Of a stretch of DNA of 64,000 nt, positions 12,676 to 24,789 are shown in pieces (within the stretch, counting starts at the first letter, position 1; each line of letters starts with the position of its first letter). The stretch comes from Apodospora peruviana (lineage: Eukaryota > Ascomycota > Sordariomycetes > Sordariales > Lasiosphaeriaceae), in assembly GCA_033439685.1 (NCBI GenBank), contig JAUEDM010000004.1:4278001-4342000 (forward strand), read 5' to 3'. The notes below the pieces were generated by a model. That model was not told the origin of the DNA, ran no database searches, and saw only the letters and a program-made list of their open reading frames with translations. Made by a program: the position numbers and the translations under genes.

Positions 12676-15600
12676 AGGCGCAGACAACTCCCGGAGCAGG
12701 AGCAATTATCTTGTGTATGACAGTGAATGGAAACGGCGCATGGGTCAAATCCAGCCCAGGGGCGCAGAAAACCAAAGAACTCACCTGCTCGATGTTTCCT
12801 TCCATTCTCATCTCTTCCATGTCCTCCGTGACACCACAGTTCCCCCCGAGTGGGGGCAAGTGCGGTCGCGACTCAGACTGATCTCAGGCTCTTCAGCGAT
12901 TTTCTGGTTCGTGCCTCCCCAAGATCACGGACGCCGTAAGGAAAAGCTGCTCAACCACCAACACACCTTCCTCAATCTGCATTGCCCAGGCGAGAGCTGG
13001 CACATACCAAACCACACTTTACCCACCTGGAAGTTGCCAGTGGCACACCTGAGGAGGCCTTAGGTCACGGTATCCCCCTCTGTCCAAACCTTTGTCCAGG
13101 TGGCTCGCGACGCGCCTCGCCAAATATGGAAGGCTCTTTGCGCAAATGACGAAGCAAAGTCGCGACCGGTCAGGACATTACACCTCGCCGGTGGCCTCGA
13201 TGAAAATGGTGTATCTACCGCATCGGCCACATCGGCCAAAATCTGCCGACCAAGTATCCGCTCACAGACCGCTTGGTAGCAAAGGCCAACCTGGACTTGC
13301 ACTGAGCCATGGAATCAGTCGAGCAGGTACGCATTTTTTTATCCCAGATTTGCCAAGCATCTCTAACGAGGGTGTTGTGTTGTTGCACTGCTACCAACAA
13401 ATGTGCACCCATCATCCCCTTCTCCCATTTTTCTCTGGCTCGCTAGGCGCTATCGTCTTGCTTCCCCGGCGTTGCCATGCAGGAGGACCCCTGTCTCGGC
13501 GCCCTACCAACGGTTCTAGGTTCACATCGAGACGCTCCCGGGATTCCGATGGACACGGCCGTGACCGGCTTGATCTCCGCTGTCAACCGGAGGGAGGCAC
13601 TCGGTCATCTTGGTTGAAACAGGCACTACCACCTCCTTGTCCAGGTAGAGTGCGTGATTCCAGCAGGGATCTCGGACCCTCGATCCAATCGTCCAAGCAT
13701 CATCCAAGCAGCATTCCCTTGTGGCACAGGCAACGAGCTGTGAGCGGTGAGCTGCGAGTTTGCCAGATACCGTGCACAACCAAAGCCTTACTTACTGGCG
13801 TTTGCATCACCTGCCAATGCGTGTGACGGTTCCCAAGCCTGGGATGCGCTCGCTCGCCTACCCGTCGGTTATCTCTAGCTTCACGCAAGGTCAACACCAT
13901 CGCGTGGCAGGCGCAGCGGAGGTGGTGTCGATTCGCTCTCGCAACGTGTCTTGAATAGATTGTCTCGTCATTGACCTGTTGGCAGGCAGCATCTATCTTC
14001 GCAAGCACCGGACTTTGTGCTGCCTGCGTCCGACGCTCTGCATACCTGGGAACTTATGGCAAGTTGAACGAAGCTCACCGCGATACGATACACCACCCTG
14101 CCAATACCTCGCCGGCTATACCGCATACAAAAACGGGATACGACAATGTCCGGCCTGCGGTGGCTTACCCCAGCGAATTGGGCCATCTTCAAGATCGCAT
14201 CGAGTGTGGGGGAACCTGCCTTATCAAAACGGTCGAGAGTTTGATATTAATTGATTGATTGACTTCGCACCGGGGAGACTATCAGAACGGCCGCTACTGC
14301 GATGCCTCGCCATGCTGCCAATCCCAGCGACGCGTGGTTCGGACTATAGGGCATGCCCAATATCCTGCACAATATATTGCACTCTATATTGTACTCTATA
14401 CAGTTTACGGTTGCGGTTGAGTGCCAGCCTGGGCATCCAGCAATCGAATGCGAGAATCGAGGCGTTGAATCACCAACAGCCTACGCTCCAGGAAGCTAAG
14501 CTGGTCCCCTTTCGGTGTCACCGCCTGCTCGTGCTCGGCAAAATCGATGACAGCGGAACAGATACAAAACCAGACTGCTTGCCCTGGCTGTATTTATTTC
14601 GTCAAGTGTGGTCCTCCTATCAGATATCCAACCACTTCAAGTCATCCCATCCATCAAGGCCCCCTATTTGGTTAAAACCAGTTCACAAGGCCATTCCATA
14701 TCCCAACTGCTGACGGACATCTTAGCCTCTTTGGCCAAGTATATTAGCAACGCCAAAACTAAGACACTATGTTGTGCTTCCAATAGTACCAAGCGTGCGA
14801 TCATAGCAGCTTTGGAATCCTGCGCCCGGTTCCCCGTGGCCAGCAGCAGACGATTGTGATGATGAGGGTTGGTAAAACGGCGTGCCACAGCATTCTTTTG
14901 CCACTCGGAACGGACGGCCACGGGCTCGATCTCACATCCAGTTCACTTACACGCCTCCGGGGCTCGATCCGGCCGCCATCCGACTCATCCGACATATTGT
15001 GCACCATCCTGAAGTAACACCGGGCTCGCCGTGGTGATACATCAGGTCAACTTGATACCTTGGATCGGCCTGGAGCTATCAATCATTATTGATTATCTTG
15101 CCAAACCAACGCCAAGGCTGGTCCCTGGTCGGCTACAATTAGTCATATTGGCTAGCCTCACGGTTAAATATATGCAAACGGAGAGCCGGGACGCGGGTCG
15201 TTCACCGGTATATTACCTTCACGGGCTCTTATCTGTACTATCTCTTCTTGTCTAACCCATTTCTTATTATTTCTATCGTCTTGTTGATGATCTTAATGAC
15301 GTCAAGAATACAACGGGGTCTTTTAGTTTCCCGATGATATCTATGTCTCTACTAACAGTCGTAATCTCTGGCCCCGTTTTGATGTCCCCTATTTTGCTTG
15401 GACCATTGACAGGAGCTCACAGAACATCAGTCTCGGGATTCGATAACCCGAGTGGCTCAAAGCTCAACTTCCAAATCGTGGCATCACGTCAGGGTTCCCT
15501 TTCTGCCCTGGGGGTTCTAGAACCATGGGGACAAGAACTCCAACCGACCGTTGAAGACGCAATATTCCGCCGATTCTTCAGTCCCTTCCTACCGTCCGGA

Positions 15601-16921
15601 GAAATCTGCACCTGCGGCACAGTATGTATGTGCAGGCGACTGGACTTGGGAGGTGCCCCGCAGCCTAAATTGAGCTCCATGCCTCGTTTCTCGTCCCCTA
15701 TGGGAATTTCCATGGCCTAGAATCCCGCCGATGAGCACTGGCGCAGCACTTTCCAAGCCAGACGCTGGGTGTTTGCTCATAAGAGGCGTGCTTCTCTGCT
15801 GGTGTGAGTGTAGAGTTGTCTGTATCCGAACTGTGGTTAGGGTTCGTCAAGCCACTCTTATCCAGCGGATCAATATGAGGCTCAATCAACATGATATGCT
15901 CTCGTATTAATTCCCGTCTATTGTCAAGTGGGGGAGACCTATCCCGGACGAGGCTACATTCGATGTTTTCTAGCATCTTTGCAGGGTCCATCCCAGATCG
16001 CAGCTACGGCCCCGATCATCTATCGAACATTCTCTCGGACCTCATTGCTAGTCTCGTCATGACCCGCATATGTCGCGACACAGGCCAAGGGCATTGAACC
16101 AAAGTTTGGCAGGGTCTGTCGTGCAAAAAATACGTCGTAATGGTTTCCCCAATTTTTATCTATATTGTCTTTTGATATCGGCGATATTAACTCCCAGGCC
16201 CCATCGGATCGCGCTAAAGTGGGTGCCAGAGCATCTAGATATGCACTGCTACTTTACAGACCAGAGCCAAGCAGTTTTCCCAAACGAACTTCTTTTCTAT
16301 CTATCCTGCCTCTCACTCAAGGAACATATCGTTATTTTTGAGATTTTTCTCGGCGCGCATAGGCGAGGGACGGCAGAGTGTCCCCTTTTCGACCACCCGC
16401 ATACACCGACCATCAGTCGGTGAGCGGCTCTTAAAGCGCGCGGCGGATCAACCCGCTCCTCCTCTGTTACCTGACCAACCTACCAAGAACTTGTTTAGGG
16501 GTTCTAGGTTTTGCGGATGGATGTTCATGTCCTACTACCTTCTTGGGTAGTAGTAGCCCAAAGTAAAGATCCTTACCCATCGTTTCGTTGCCTGCCTGTG
16601 TGTCCGATGAACAGCCAGGCGAAGAACCCATCAAAGGAGTCTATCTAGTAGGGTATCGGACAGTAACCCGCAGTAACTCTCCTCATCCGGACCCTTTTGT
16701 CCGTCTCCCGGGGCGGGGAGTAGGGGATGGATTCTCGGGCCGAGTGTAAGCCAGATTTCAGGATACGGCAGCAGCACCATCATCAAACCCCCCTTTCTTT
16801 TACCTTTATTTTTTGTTGACACACTTACAGAGCACAGTTGTGTGGGGTTCACCCGTAACCGTCAAAGCCTAGATAGATATCCGTCCCCATCCGGACGGAT
16901 AGAACATTATGTTCACTTCTC

Positions 16922-16949
16922 CCTCTCTCTCTCTCTCTCTCACACACAC
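16922..16949. repeat. (CT)n(CA)n compound microsatellite
   Basis: About nine CT units run directly into four CA units. Confidence 0.9.
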
Positions 16950-17635
16950 TTTTTCAGGGACATGCTCTTAATTCCTGCCATGAACTATATACAAGGCATT
17001 ATATAAAAGTACATTAAATACGCGACAGCCGCGTTCGTAGGTACCTAGCCGCGCAGAGACATCATCTCATCTATCTATTAGTCAATCATATCCTATCCGT
17101 TCCCCTCTTTCGTTCTACGGTCTACCCATTAGCAGCGCTTCTTCTCTTTTGTACATAAACAAAGCAGCCTGTAATATCTGTCGATAGGGAAGGAACCGAA
17201 CATTGTAAACACATGGAACGACGAATCTAATCTGGCTGCTGCACCACGCACATACGCATACACATACACATAAACGTACGCATGCATACATAGGATAAGT
17301 GCGCTACCCTGCATTCTCAAAAGTGTTTGGGCGGCGGCGACAGCGAATCTTGGACATCCTTTGGTTCGACTAACGTATAACATGATGTGATGATGTTCTG
17401 GGCCCCTTTTTCCCCGCTCAACGCACATCCATCTATCCACTTAATCATGATCATGATCATATCTAGCTTTTGTTATTGTAATTATGTCTGCTGGGGTGTG
17501 TTGCGAAACGAGAGTAGATTAGATACACATACGAATGGGGTGATAGATGGAATGATGGGGTACATTTAAGATCTATCTCGAATACGACTCACACGCGCAG
17601 GTTGCAACAAGGTCTCGTTTGGGGCTGTTACTGCT

Positions 17636-17659
17636 GCTATGCTATGCTATGCTATGCTG
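17636..17659. repeat. (GCTAT)n pentanucleotide microsatellite
   Basis: About four and a half copies of a TATGC/GCTAT pentamer, flanked by GCTGC-rich sequence. Confidence 0.85.
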
Positions 17660-18335
17660 CAATGCAGCTTTGACTTCTTTTGACATACCATGGGCGTGTT
17701 GTTGCCTTTGACGTTCTTGTTCTCATCTACTTGTGAACGTCGTGGACAGACAGACAGACTATGATGGCATGAATATGGCTCCCATGCTTGTATTTTGAGT
17801 GGTGTGTATGTATCGGAGTATACAACGGCCGCTTCAATGTGAAGAGATGAAAAGGGTTCGTCGGGTAGTGAACTATTTAATCTTCTTTCTTTCTTTCCTT
17901 GGTTTGTTTGGATGCATGCATGCGCAGTTTTCGACCGGACTGCTTGCTACATTTGGCAGCCACATCTTCAAGTCTATTATGTCCGTCAGTCAATCTTTCT
18001 GCATGTCAACACTTGTGTGTGTGTGTGTCTGCCTGTCTGTGTGTGGCAAGAGGATTTGGAACAAGAGACGGAACGGTGTAGACCGGTCCCGTTAGGATTA
18101 TGCTTGAGCGACGGGCCGAGAACACTGGAAGACTGAGCAGAAAGATTAGTGATGATGCGGAACAATGTCCGTGGTGCCATTACCAGCCGACTCAGTTCAT
18201 CGGTTGTGTGGCTGGCTATTTTTCACATGCCTGCCTGCCTCCTACTTTTCTCTCTTTTTCGTTGTTGTTATTCTTGATGTGGCTTGTGCGCACCTCTTGT
18301 TCCTGTTGATACATGCTTTTGTGATGTTCAAGGTT

Positions 18336-18356
18336 CACGCACGCACGCACGCACGC
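18336..18356. repeat. (CACG)n tetranucleotide microsatellite
   Basis: Five copies of CACG/ACGC in tandem. Confidence 0.85.
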
Positions 18357-20348
18357 TCTCCGGGGAGGCAAGCAACCAGGGACAGGGACAGGGACAAGGG
18401 TGAGAGACATATCGCGATAGATCTCGATGAGAACCAGAAGCTAGAACTTTTTATGTACCTGCCACAGAGGTTCTCATTGTTGCCCTTTGCGGAAGGCTGG
18501 TTCACTCTGTTTGGGAAAGATGTCTAACTCGATTGGGAATTTAGCTCAACAGAGTACTTGGTTCGATACTTTGATCATGATGATATATACAAATCAGCAA
18601 GTTGACCATACTTGGGGGGAAAATACGTAGGTATGGACGGGGCTGGTGTTCTGTTCTTTTCTGCGTGGTGAGGCTATGAGGTCTTGTTGTTCTGTGGTTG
18701 AGGGAGAGTAACCCCGAGTAAGAGGACTAGACGACGGAGAAGAGCTTTGCACATGGATCCAGCAGGATATCTACAATGTTTACTGTGAAGTCCTTGTTGT
18801 TATTTTGCTGCTGACCTTTCCGAGAGGTGTTGCCTTTCACCCCTGAGTCGCCCCTTTTCTGATAGAAACAAAGACAAGCCTGAGGGCTGTGGGGATAGAT
18901 ACAATGGAAAGATTTCCTTTTTCTTCTGGAGATACATCTTGTACTTGAAGAAGCGATAATATTTAGAAGTGTTCTTGAATCGCTCCTATCAGTGGCTTGG
19001 CCTTGCTAGGTGAGCCGTCTAAGCTGGAGTTCGGATGTCTCACATCCTCCTTCTAAAGAGTGGTTTACTGTAGCGGCTTCTCTGGCTTTTTTGGTGAGCG
19101 AAGCCACGAGAGAAATGAATGAATGAAACTCAGATCAGTTCTGAAGTTATTTTCCTCATTCAGATAGATACAACACCTGAAATTGCAATTTGAGAGTGAT
19201 GAGGTTATTCCGAGGTTCTGTCATATTGACTCCGACGATAACAATCTTGTCCCTTAACTTCTTTACTTTCCGCTTATCATACTTGAAAGGGGTTGTTGGC
19301 ATTTGAACAGCTTACAACTAACTCGCAAATACTTTTAATCTTCATAGTCAGAATAATATATATATATCCCCTTGTGGTGCCTTTGTTGTCGTTTCAAAGA
19401 GCATTTGTAGCCGACAAGATTTGACAGGGAGAAGACCTCTAGTCGTGTACTCAGTTGAGAGTCCAAGATCGTGGTACTATAACCAGTATGTACATTCCTT
19501 CTATTTAAACTATTCTTCTGCGTTGAGATTCCAGAAGCACACAAACTTATACCCCGGTACCTATCAGCTTGTATGTGCCCTTCTGTTTAGCATCTGTTAA
19601 GGGATGGTGGTTACTCTTATCTTTCTCGTCTTGTCGGTCAATAAGAAGTGGTACAGAGGTGAAGATGATTAGCCGAATACTGAAACATGTCGTTCCTTTA
19701 GACTGTATGCTCGGGCAGGAACATAAAAGGTTTTCATATACAAGAAGTTAATAAAGGAAAGACAAGAATGAAAGACGCAGACCAACTAGCATCAATGTCA
19801 TTCTTAGAGAACAAGTAGTGCTATCTTCAACAAATGGAAACGAAGCAACGAACGGCCTTTTAGTCTAACGGACAACCCAAAGACATGCAGAACCATGAGC
19901 TCTAAGACCGCGGGTAGCTACCATATCATGACACACGCCTACTACGCTGGATATCAGAAGACGACTTCCACTTGCTAACCCGATGAGGTCGTGGGGAAAG
20001 GAATAGGTTTACAAAATGAAAGAAGTTGATATCATATCACCTAAGGTTCGGTGAATGTTGAAAGTGGTCAAGGGTAAAGGGCCAAGTTACAACATCGAGC
20101 ATAGCAGCTCGCACCTCCTCAAGACGTTCAACTCTACGATGACAACTCCTCGGCCTAACTCCTCTCCGGACCAAGGAAACCGTTTGCCCGCAACATCATC
20201 GTCTCTACTGGAATGACTCCGTAGTTACTTCAGACAACGCTGATATCTTTCGCGTTCGATTCACATCTACCCACCCGGTATTCCAAAAAACCAAATGAGT
20301 CCAAAGAAACTTCACTGAACACAACAAAGACATACTTTCCAAACTGCT

Positions 20349-21035
20349 TCAAGATGCAAAATCCTCATACCCAGGAGGCCCCAGATCAGATGTAAGTGCG
20401 ATAGACCTCAAAAAGCCAAGGACCTCGTAAGCAGCCTTGGTGATTTCCTCGCTTCTCTTCCTCCAATCGCCATCGGACCACAAGTTCTGCAGCCTATTAT
20501 CAGAAATAAGCGTGGCCATGAAGCGAATGTGGTGGTCGTCGGACGTCCACCCCTCCTTGTTGGGGTGATAGACCAGGTACTTGGGATTCCGCGAGTGTAT
20601 GGCGTCCCTGGTCGCATTGGTGACGACAGATTTGTCCGGCTCGGGCGCGGCGGGATTGTGCACGAGAAAGTCGTGCAGGAACTCGTTCCACGATCCGCGG
20701 ACGTAGATGCTGTTCAGCCACCTTGATAACAACATACGAGGTCAGCGTCAAGGAGATTTGGTTGTGGGTATGATGAGACGGCTTCGGTCAACTTACTCGT
20801 GAAACCGACGGCTATCATGAAAGGGCAGAAGCTCGAGGAGCAGACGTTCATGCTGCGAAGCCAGCTGCGAGGGCATGATGGGGCCTGGAGCGGGCCGAAA
20901 CGGCTCAGGTTGAGAAGAGGGTTGGCCCATCCTCGGCACTGAACAAGGTAGACTGTAGTCGTGGGCGGCGGGCTGAAAGGAAGACAACAGACGTTCGGAG
21001 TCGGGATCTTCTTCTCGTGACTCCGCACAGCCCAT
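20349..21035 (-). CDS. Small fungal protein with N-terminal acylation signal, function unknown
   Basis: Two exons: 21035-20797 and 20721-20349, joined over a 75-nt intron (GTAAGT donor, CTGAC branch site, AAG acceptor), giving 203 residues. The junction restores RFHE-WLNS in frame. The start MGCAES has Gly2, Cys3 and Ser6, the pattern for N-myristoylation plus palmitoylation, so membrane anchoring at the plasma membrane or vacuole is a reasonable inference. Residues 1-75 are Ser/Pro/Gln-rich and probably disordered. Residues 76-203 look like a compact domain (LVYHPNKEGWTSDDHHIRFM, then AYEVLGFL). I do not recognise the family. It is divergent from the BTB-bromodomain gene, with about 1.07 kb between start codons. 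The 118-codon frame upstream at 21042-21398 is probably 5' leader. Confidence 0.8.
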
Positions 21036-22109
21036 CGAGATTCAAAAGAATGAAGATATTTGGAAGATCACTTGATGGTAGAGTTTGGACCTGAACTGCA
21101 ACGGATATGGGTTGTTGTGAGATTCAGTGTGAGAGGGCTCTTTAAGTGCTGCCTCCTTCAGTTTCGATGCTGGCCATGCCGTACACCCACCAATACGCGG
21201 ATTGGGCATCATGTTGTGAGCTGCGCCATGGGTTAACTGTATGCTCTGCATCTGGGGAAGCTGTTGACCAATTGCGAGGGTCACTGGCCTGGGCTGAATC
21301 CTTGATTGCGCGTCCTCTTCCTCATTCGGAATTCGGGCCAATAACTGAGCCGATGAAGTGACAAAATCGCATTGAATTGCTTGGATAGCCCGTTCCATGT
21401 TCGTTGACCAACTTCGGCTGATTAAGTAAGGTATGGATTAACAAAGCCGTGAATTTGGTGTCAGTTGCGAAGATGTCCTGCAGTGGATATGGCCCTGTCA
21501 CGGCGCTGAAGGCGATGCTTGGCAGTTGTCGCTCACTGAACCCAGCTGTGGGTCTGTGCGATCATGAAACTGTGGGGTGAGCAGCCGCGAGCAACCCTTG
21601 TCGTCGCCTTGCCGGATTATAATTCGCCAATTCTTCGCCGACACACCACGACCTCAGGCAAATTCACTGTCTTCAATTCATCACACGATCTGCATGTTCA
21701 AGTTATCACCGCTCACCACGACCGGCCCCTTTGGTAATTATTTCACATCTTCATTCAAAGTATTTGATGACCGTTCGTCAGCGATTCGGACGAACGAACC
21801 AAAAGCTTAGCGTGGCATTCGTTGCCATCGGTCGCCGATGGTCGCCGGCCACTTCTTGACCCTCTTTTCACTTGTCTAGTGCTGTCTAAACCACATTGCC
21901 AACCACATCTATACACAAAGGGTCATCATCATAGTACCTGGTAAGTATCTTACTCAGTTCCATATTCCAATCCTTGATCATCATTGCCCGTGAAGTAGTG
22001 CAATCTGACGAGTTTTTGCCGGTCGGGATGAGCTAGAGGGAGTCCAGCTCATCTCACACCTGTCAAAGCGTCTCTGCAACATGAGCTGACATCAAATTTT
22101 GTAGACAAG
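21036..22109. promoter_or_regulatory. Divergent intergenic region of the acylated-protein and BTB-bromodomain genes
   Basis: This 1.07 kb stretch separates two divergent start codons, so it should hold both promoters and both 5' leaders. A probable leader intron of the plus-strand gene lies at 21941-22104. No other landmark is clear. Confidence 0.6.
21941..22104 (+). other. Probable 5' UTR intron of the BTB-bromodomain gene
   Basis: A consensus donor (GTAAGT at 21941) pairs with a GCTGAC branch-like site at about 22085 and a TTTTGTAG acceptor ending at 22104, five bases before the ATG at 22110. The 164-nt intron would lie wholly in the leader. This rests on sequence signals only. Confidence 0.6.
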
Positions 22110-23758
22110 ATGTCCGAGGAACTAAAGCCGGATGGTGCCATCACCCCCAACGGCGAAGCAGCCATCAACACCGAAACAATCACCGACAATGTCATCATTA
22201 ACAACGATGACACTAACGCAACTGCAACCGAAACCGAAACAGCGGCCGTAACCGCAACCACAACTGCCATCGGCAACGACAATGGCGCAGACACTAACGA
22301 CAGACCACTCAACAATAACCAAGAGCTAGATGAAGCAACCGCGGCAGCTTTGGAGGAGCTTCAGAGGCCTTTTTGCTGGCTGTGAGTGGTCCCCGCTTTG
22401 GATACCGGCATGTAATGGCTGTATCTTAACAACCTTCACTTTTCAGAGATCCACACCCAGTATTCGTCATTCTCTTGGTCGGCAAGGACGAAACGCCGTT
22501 TGGAATCCAGAGAGATTTCCTTGCCGCCAGATCCACCTACTTCATGCAACACTTTAAACAGAACACCGCCCCAGAATCTATCGAGCACCTGGTGAGGTTG
22601 CCCGACACAGACCCAACCGTATTTTGCTTCGCGCAAAATTTCCTCTACACCGGGCAGGTCTTCCCAAGCACCGACAAACTCCCCTCTTATGAGATACTTA
22701 TAAGTCTGTGGAAATTGGGTCATGAGCTGGGTATCGACGGCCTCTGTGATGCCTCTCTCGACGCCATGACCGAGTACCGGCGGGTAACCCACCATATCCC
22801 GGCGACACCTCTACTGGTACAAGTCTGGAATGAGACCCCCGAGGGCTCGTCTATTCGAAAGCTTCTGCTATCATGGGCGGCCGAATACATGCGTTCATCA
22901 GACTCCCGCGCCGAATTTGCAAGATCTCTCCCCCAGGAGGTCTTGAGTGAACTTGTAATAACAATGAGCTCGCTTGATATTCCTCCGACCCCTCAAGCCA
23001 CCCCAGCACCCGCACCCTCGGCCGTTACAGTATCGGAAGCAATGGCGGCAGTTGCAGCGGCTTCACAGCGTCAGAGGGTGCACTATATGGAACCGGCCGA
23101 CGATAACGAAGGTGGAAACCCGCGTCCGGCAAAGAAGCAGCGCCACTCAGATGTGCACGCCAACGGATCTGCAGTTGCCGCCGCAAGCACCAAGACTTCC
23201 AATAATAATAAGAAGACTGGCCCACGCGCGTCTCTTCCAGCATCGAAGCCGGCAACGAAACGCAAATCCAACAGCGGTCTTGGTGACCCACAACTTTTCT
23301 CCGCGAATCAGCGTCTTAACTTCTGTGCAGACCTCTTGACGAGAATGCTTTCTGGCCCAGGTAAACTCTCCACGGCTTCTTGACATCAGACACCAAGCTC
23401 TTTCAGAATAGAGCCAAGCAATTGTTTACTGACTAGAATACTAGGATTCTGGACCCGCCTAGTCGGCCCATTCAAAGAGCCTGTTGACCCCGTCAGCGAC
23501 GCCGTTCCAGACTATCTGGAGAAGATAAAGAGGCCGATGGATCTGGGCACTATGAAGGCCAAGATGGACCGGCATGAGTATGCCGACGAACACGAATTTC
23601 TGGCGGACATGAACCAGATCTTCACAAACTGCTACACCTACTGGACAGATAAACACCCCATGTGGGCCGCATGCGAGAGACTGCAAAAGACTTTCGAGGA
23701 CAAGTACTCACAGATGAATAAGTGGATATCTAAGATGAATGGCGATGAGGGGAACTAG
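22110..23758 (+). CDS. BTB/POZ-bromodomain fusion protein
   Basis: Three exons: 22110-22381, 22447-23360 and 23445-23758. The introns of 65 and 84 nt keep frame and give 499 residues. Residues 1-90 are a low-complexity Thr/Asn/Asp-rich tail. A BTB/POZ-type fold follows at about 92-195 (FVILLVGKDETPFGIQRDF, then FLYTG and LWKLGHELGI). A linker at 265-375 is basic and Ala/Ser-rich with possible nuclear signals (KKQRH, KRK). The C-terminus is a single bromodomain, about 374-490: PFKEPVDPV in the ZA loop, PDYLEKIKRPMDLGTM, then NCYTYW. The conserved acetyl-lysine-binding Asn (YN in BET proteins) is Trp462 here. BTB domains usually dimerise or recruit partners, and bromodomains read acetylated histones, so a chromatin-associated adaptor is inferred. 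It is not the two-bromodomain BET factor, as there is one bromodomain and no ET region. I know of no named orthologue. Confidence 0.88.
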
Positions 23759-24789
23759 AAGGCCGCCTGTGACGCTTGGATGGAGGGCAAGGAGCAGCAG
23801 GGAGTGAAACAAGAAGACGAAGAACAGGGACCTCTGGAGTCGGGCAAGTTCAGAGTCGAATCTGGATTGCGTAGGAGAAGAAAAAGGGGTGGAAGGATAA
23901 GGACAAGGCGACACACACCGAGAGCCAGTTGCAAAGGTTGGGAGACGCGAACGCATGACCAAGGTCGGGCAGAGACAAGACCAAGGCGCATAAGCAGTGG
24001 AGGCAGTTGCTCTGTAAGGCGTCCGAGCTCATGACATTAGAGGAGGCTTAGAGATGGTGGAAGTAATATTGTTTTGGGGGACTTCATGTTTCGGTTGCTA
24101 CGGCTGGTTGGTTGGTTTGCTGCTTTTTTCTTATTCTTTCAATTCATTGTCGGAAAAGGAAAAGGGGTTGTTCGTTTGTTGCGGAGTGGGACTCTTCCTG
24201 GCGTTGTTTCTCCCGATTCATAAAGATTAGTTTTTCTTTTCTCGTCGTAGCTAGGGTTTCTTCTCTTCTGTTCTTTCTTATTACCTGTTTTGCGACGGAG
24301 TCTCGGCCAACAATATCGCACACCGGGGATTTTTTTTTCTCTTCTTCCTTTGAGGCTATTCCTTCCGCATAAGTGTGCCCCTTACTTACCCCGAGAAAGC
24401 AAAAAGGATTTGTATCATTATGATTCCTCTTCTACTACTTTACTTCTTGTTATTTTACTTTTTTATTAGCCATAGGGGCCAAACGGATGTCATACTATGC
24501 CGTCTTGTCGGGGCCTGATACTTTAGATATTTCGTTAGCAGAGAGAGATGCAACCTGATGAGAGCTTGGAGCGGACACCAAATTGCAATATTCTCCAGTT
24601 CGTTCTTGAAGTTTTCTGCGCGTGTACAAAGTACTTCCGGCTAGCAAAAAAGTATATATCCTTCAATCATATTTGCCGCAGATATTCCACCACCTCTCCC
24701 CTTTCCTTTGTGGAAGTTCGAAACATGGTACGCAATCAGACCAAACAGTGCCTTCAAACAGACAAGAATAAGACGGACGGTAACGTCTT
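23759..24789. other. Convergent 3' intergenic region
   Basis: About 1.03 kb lie between the stop codons of the BTB-bromodomain gene and tim21, which point toward each other. It is T-rich on the plus strand in its middle part, as expected for 3' UTRs. No gene-like frame is present. Confidence 0.6.

Larger units (their letters stand above)
8561..20348. other. 11.8 kb gene-poor block
   Basis: No frame here has recognisable domains or a coherent exon chain on either strand. It holds simple repeats (annotated separately), a T/A-rich part at about 18.5-20.3 kb and GC-richer parts at about 10.8-14 kb. A short minus-strand frame at 15698-15991 looks somewhat protein-like but is isolated. No terminal inverted repeats, LTRs or transposase/reverse-transcriptase motifs were seen. 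It may be intergenic regulatory DNA, non-coding transcription units or fully decayed sequence. Confidence 0.5.

Noticed and set aside
13560..13680. Minus-strand peptide containing HALYLDKEVVVPVS, faintly like a D-lactate dehydrogenase segment
   Set aside because: Only about 15 residues resemble the family; neighbouring expected motifs are absent in all frames. Too weak to call a remnant.
13092..13826. 244-codon plus-strand frame
   Set aside because: Arg/Pro/Ser-biased translation without motifs; looks like chance.
15698..15991. 97-codon minus-strand frame with moderately protein-like sequence
   Set aside because: Isolated; no matching exons, no recognised motif, stop immediately upstream.
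21042..21398. 118-codon minus-strand frame
   Set aside because: Lies directly upstream of the acylated-protein gene on the same strand and best fits its 5' leader.
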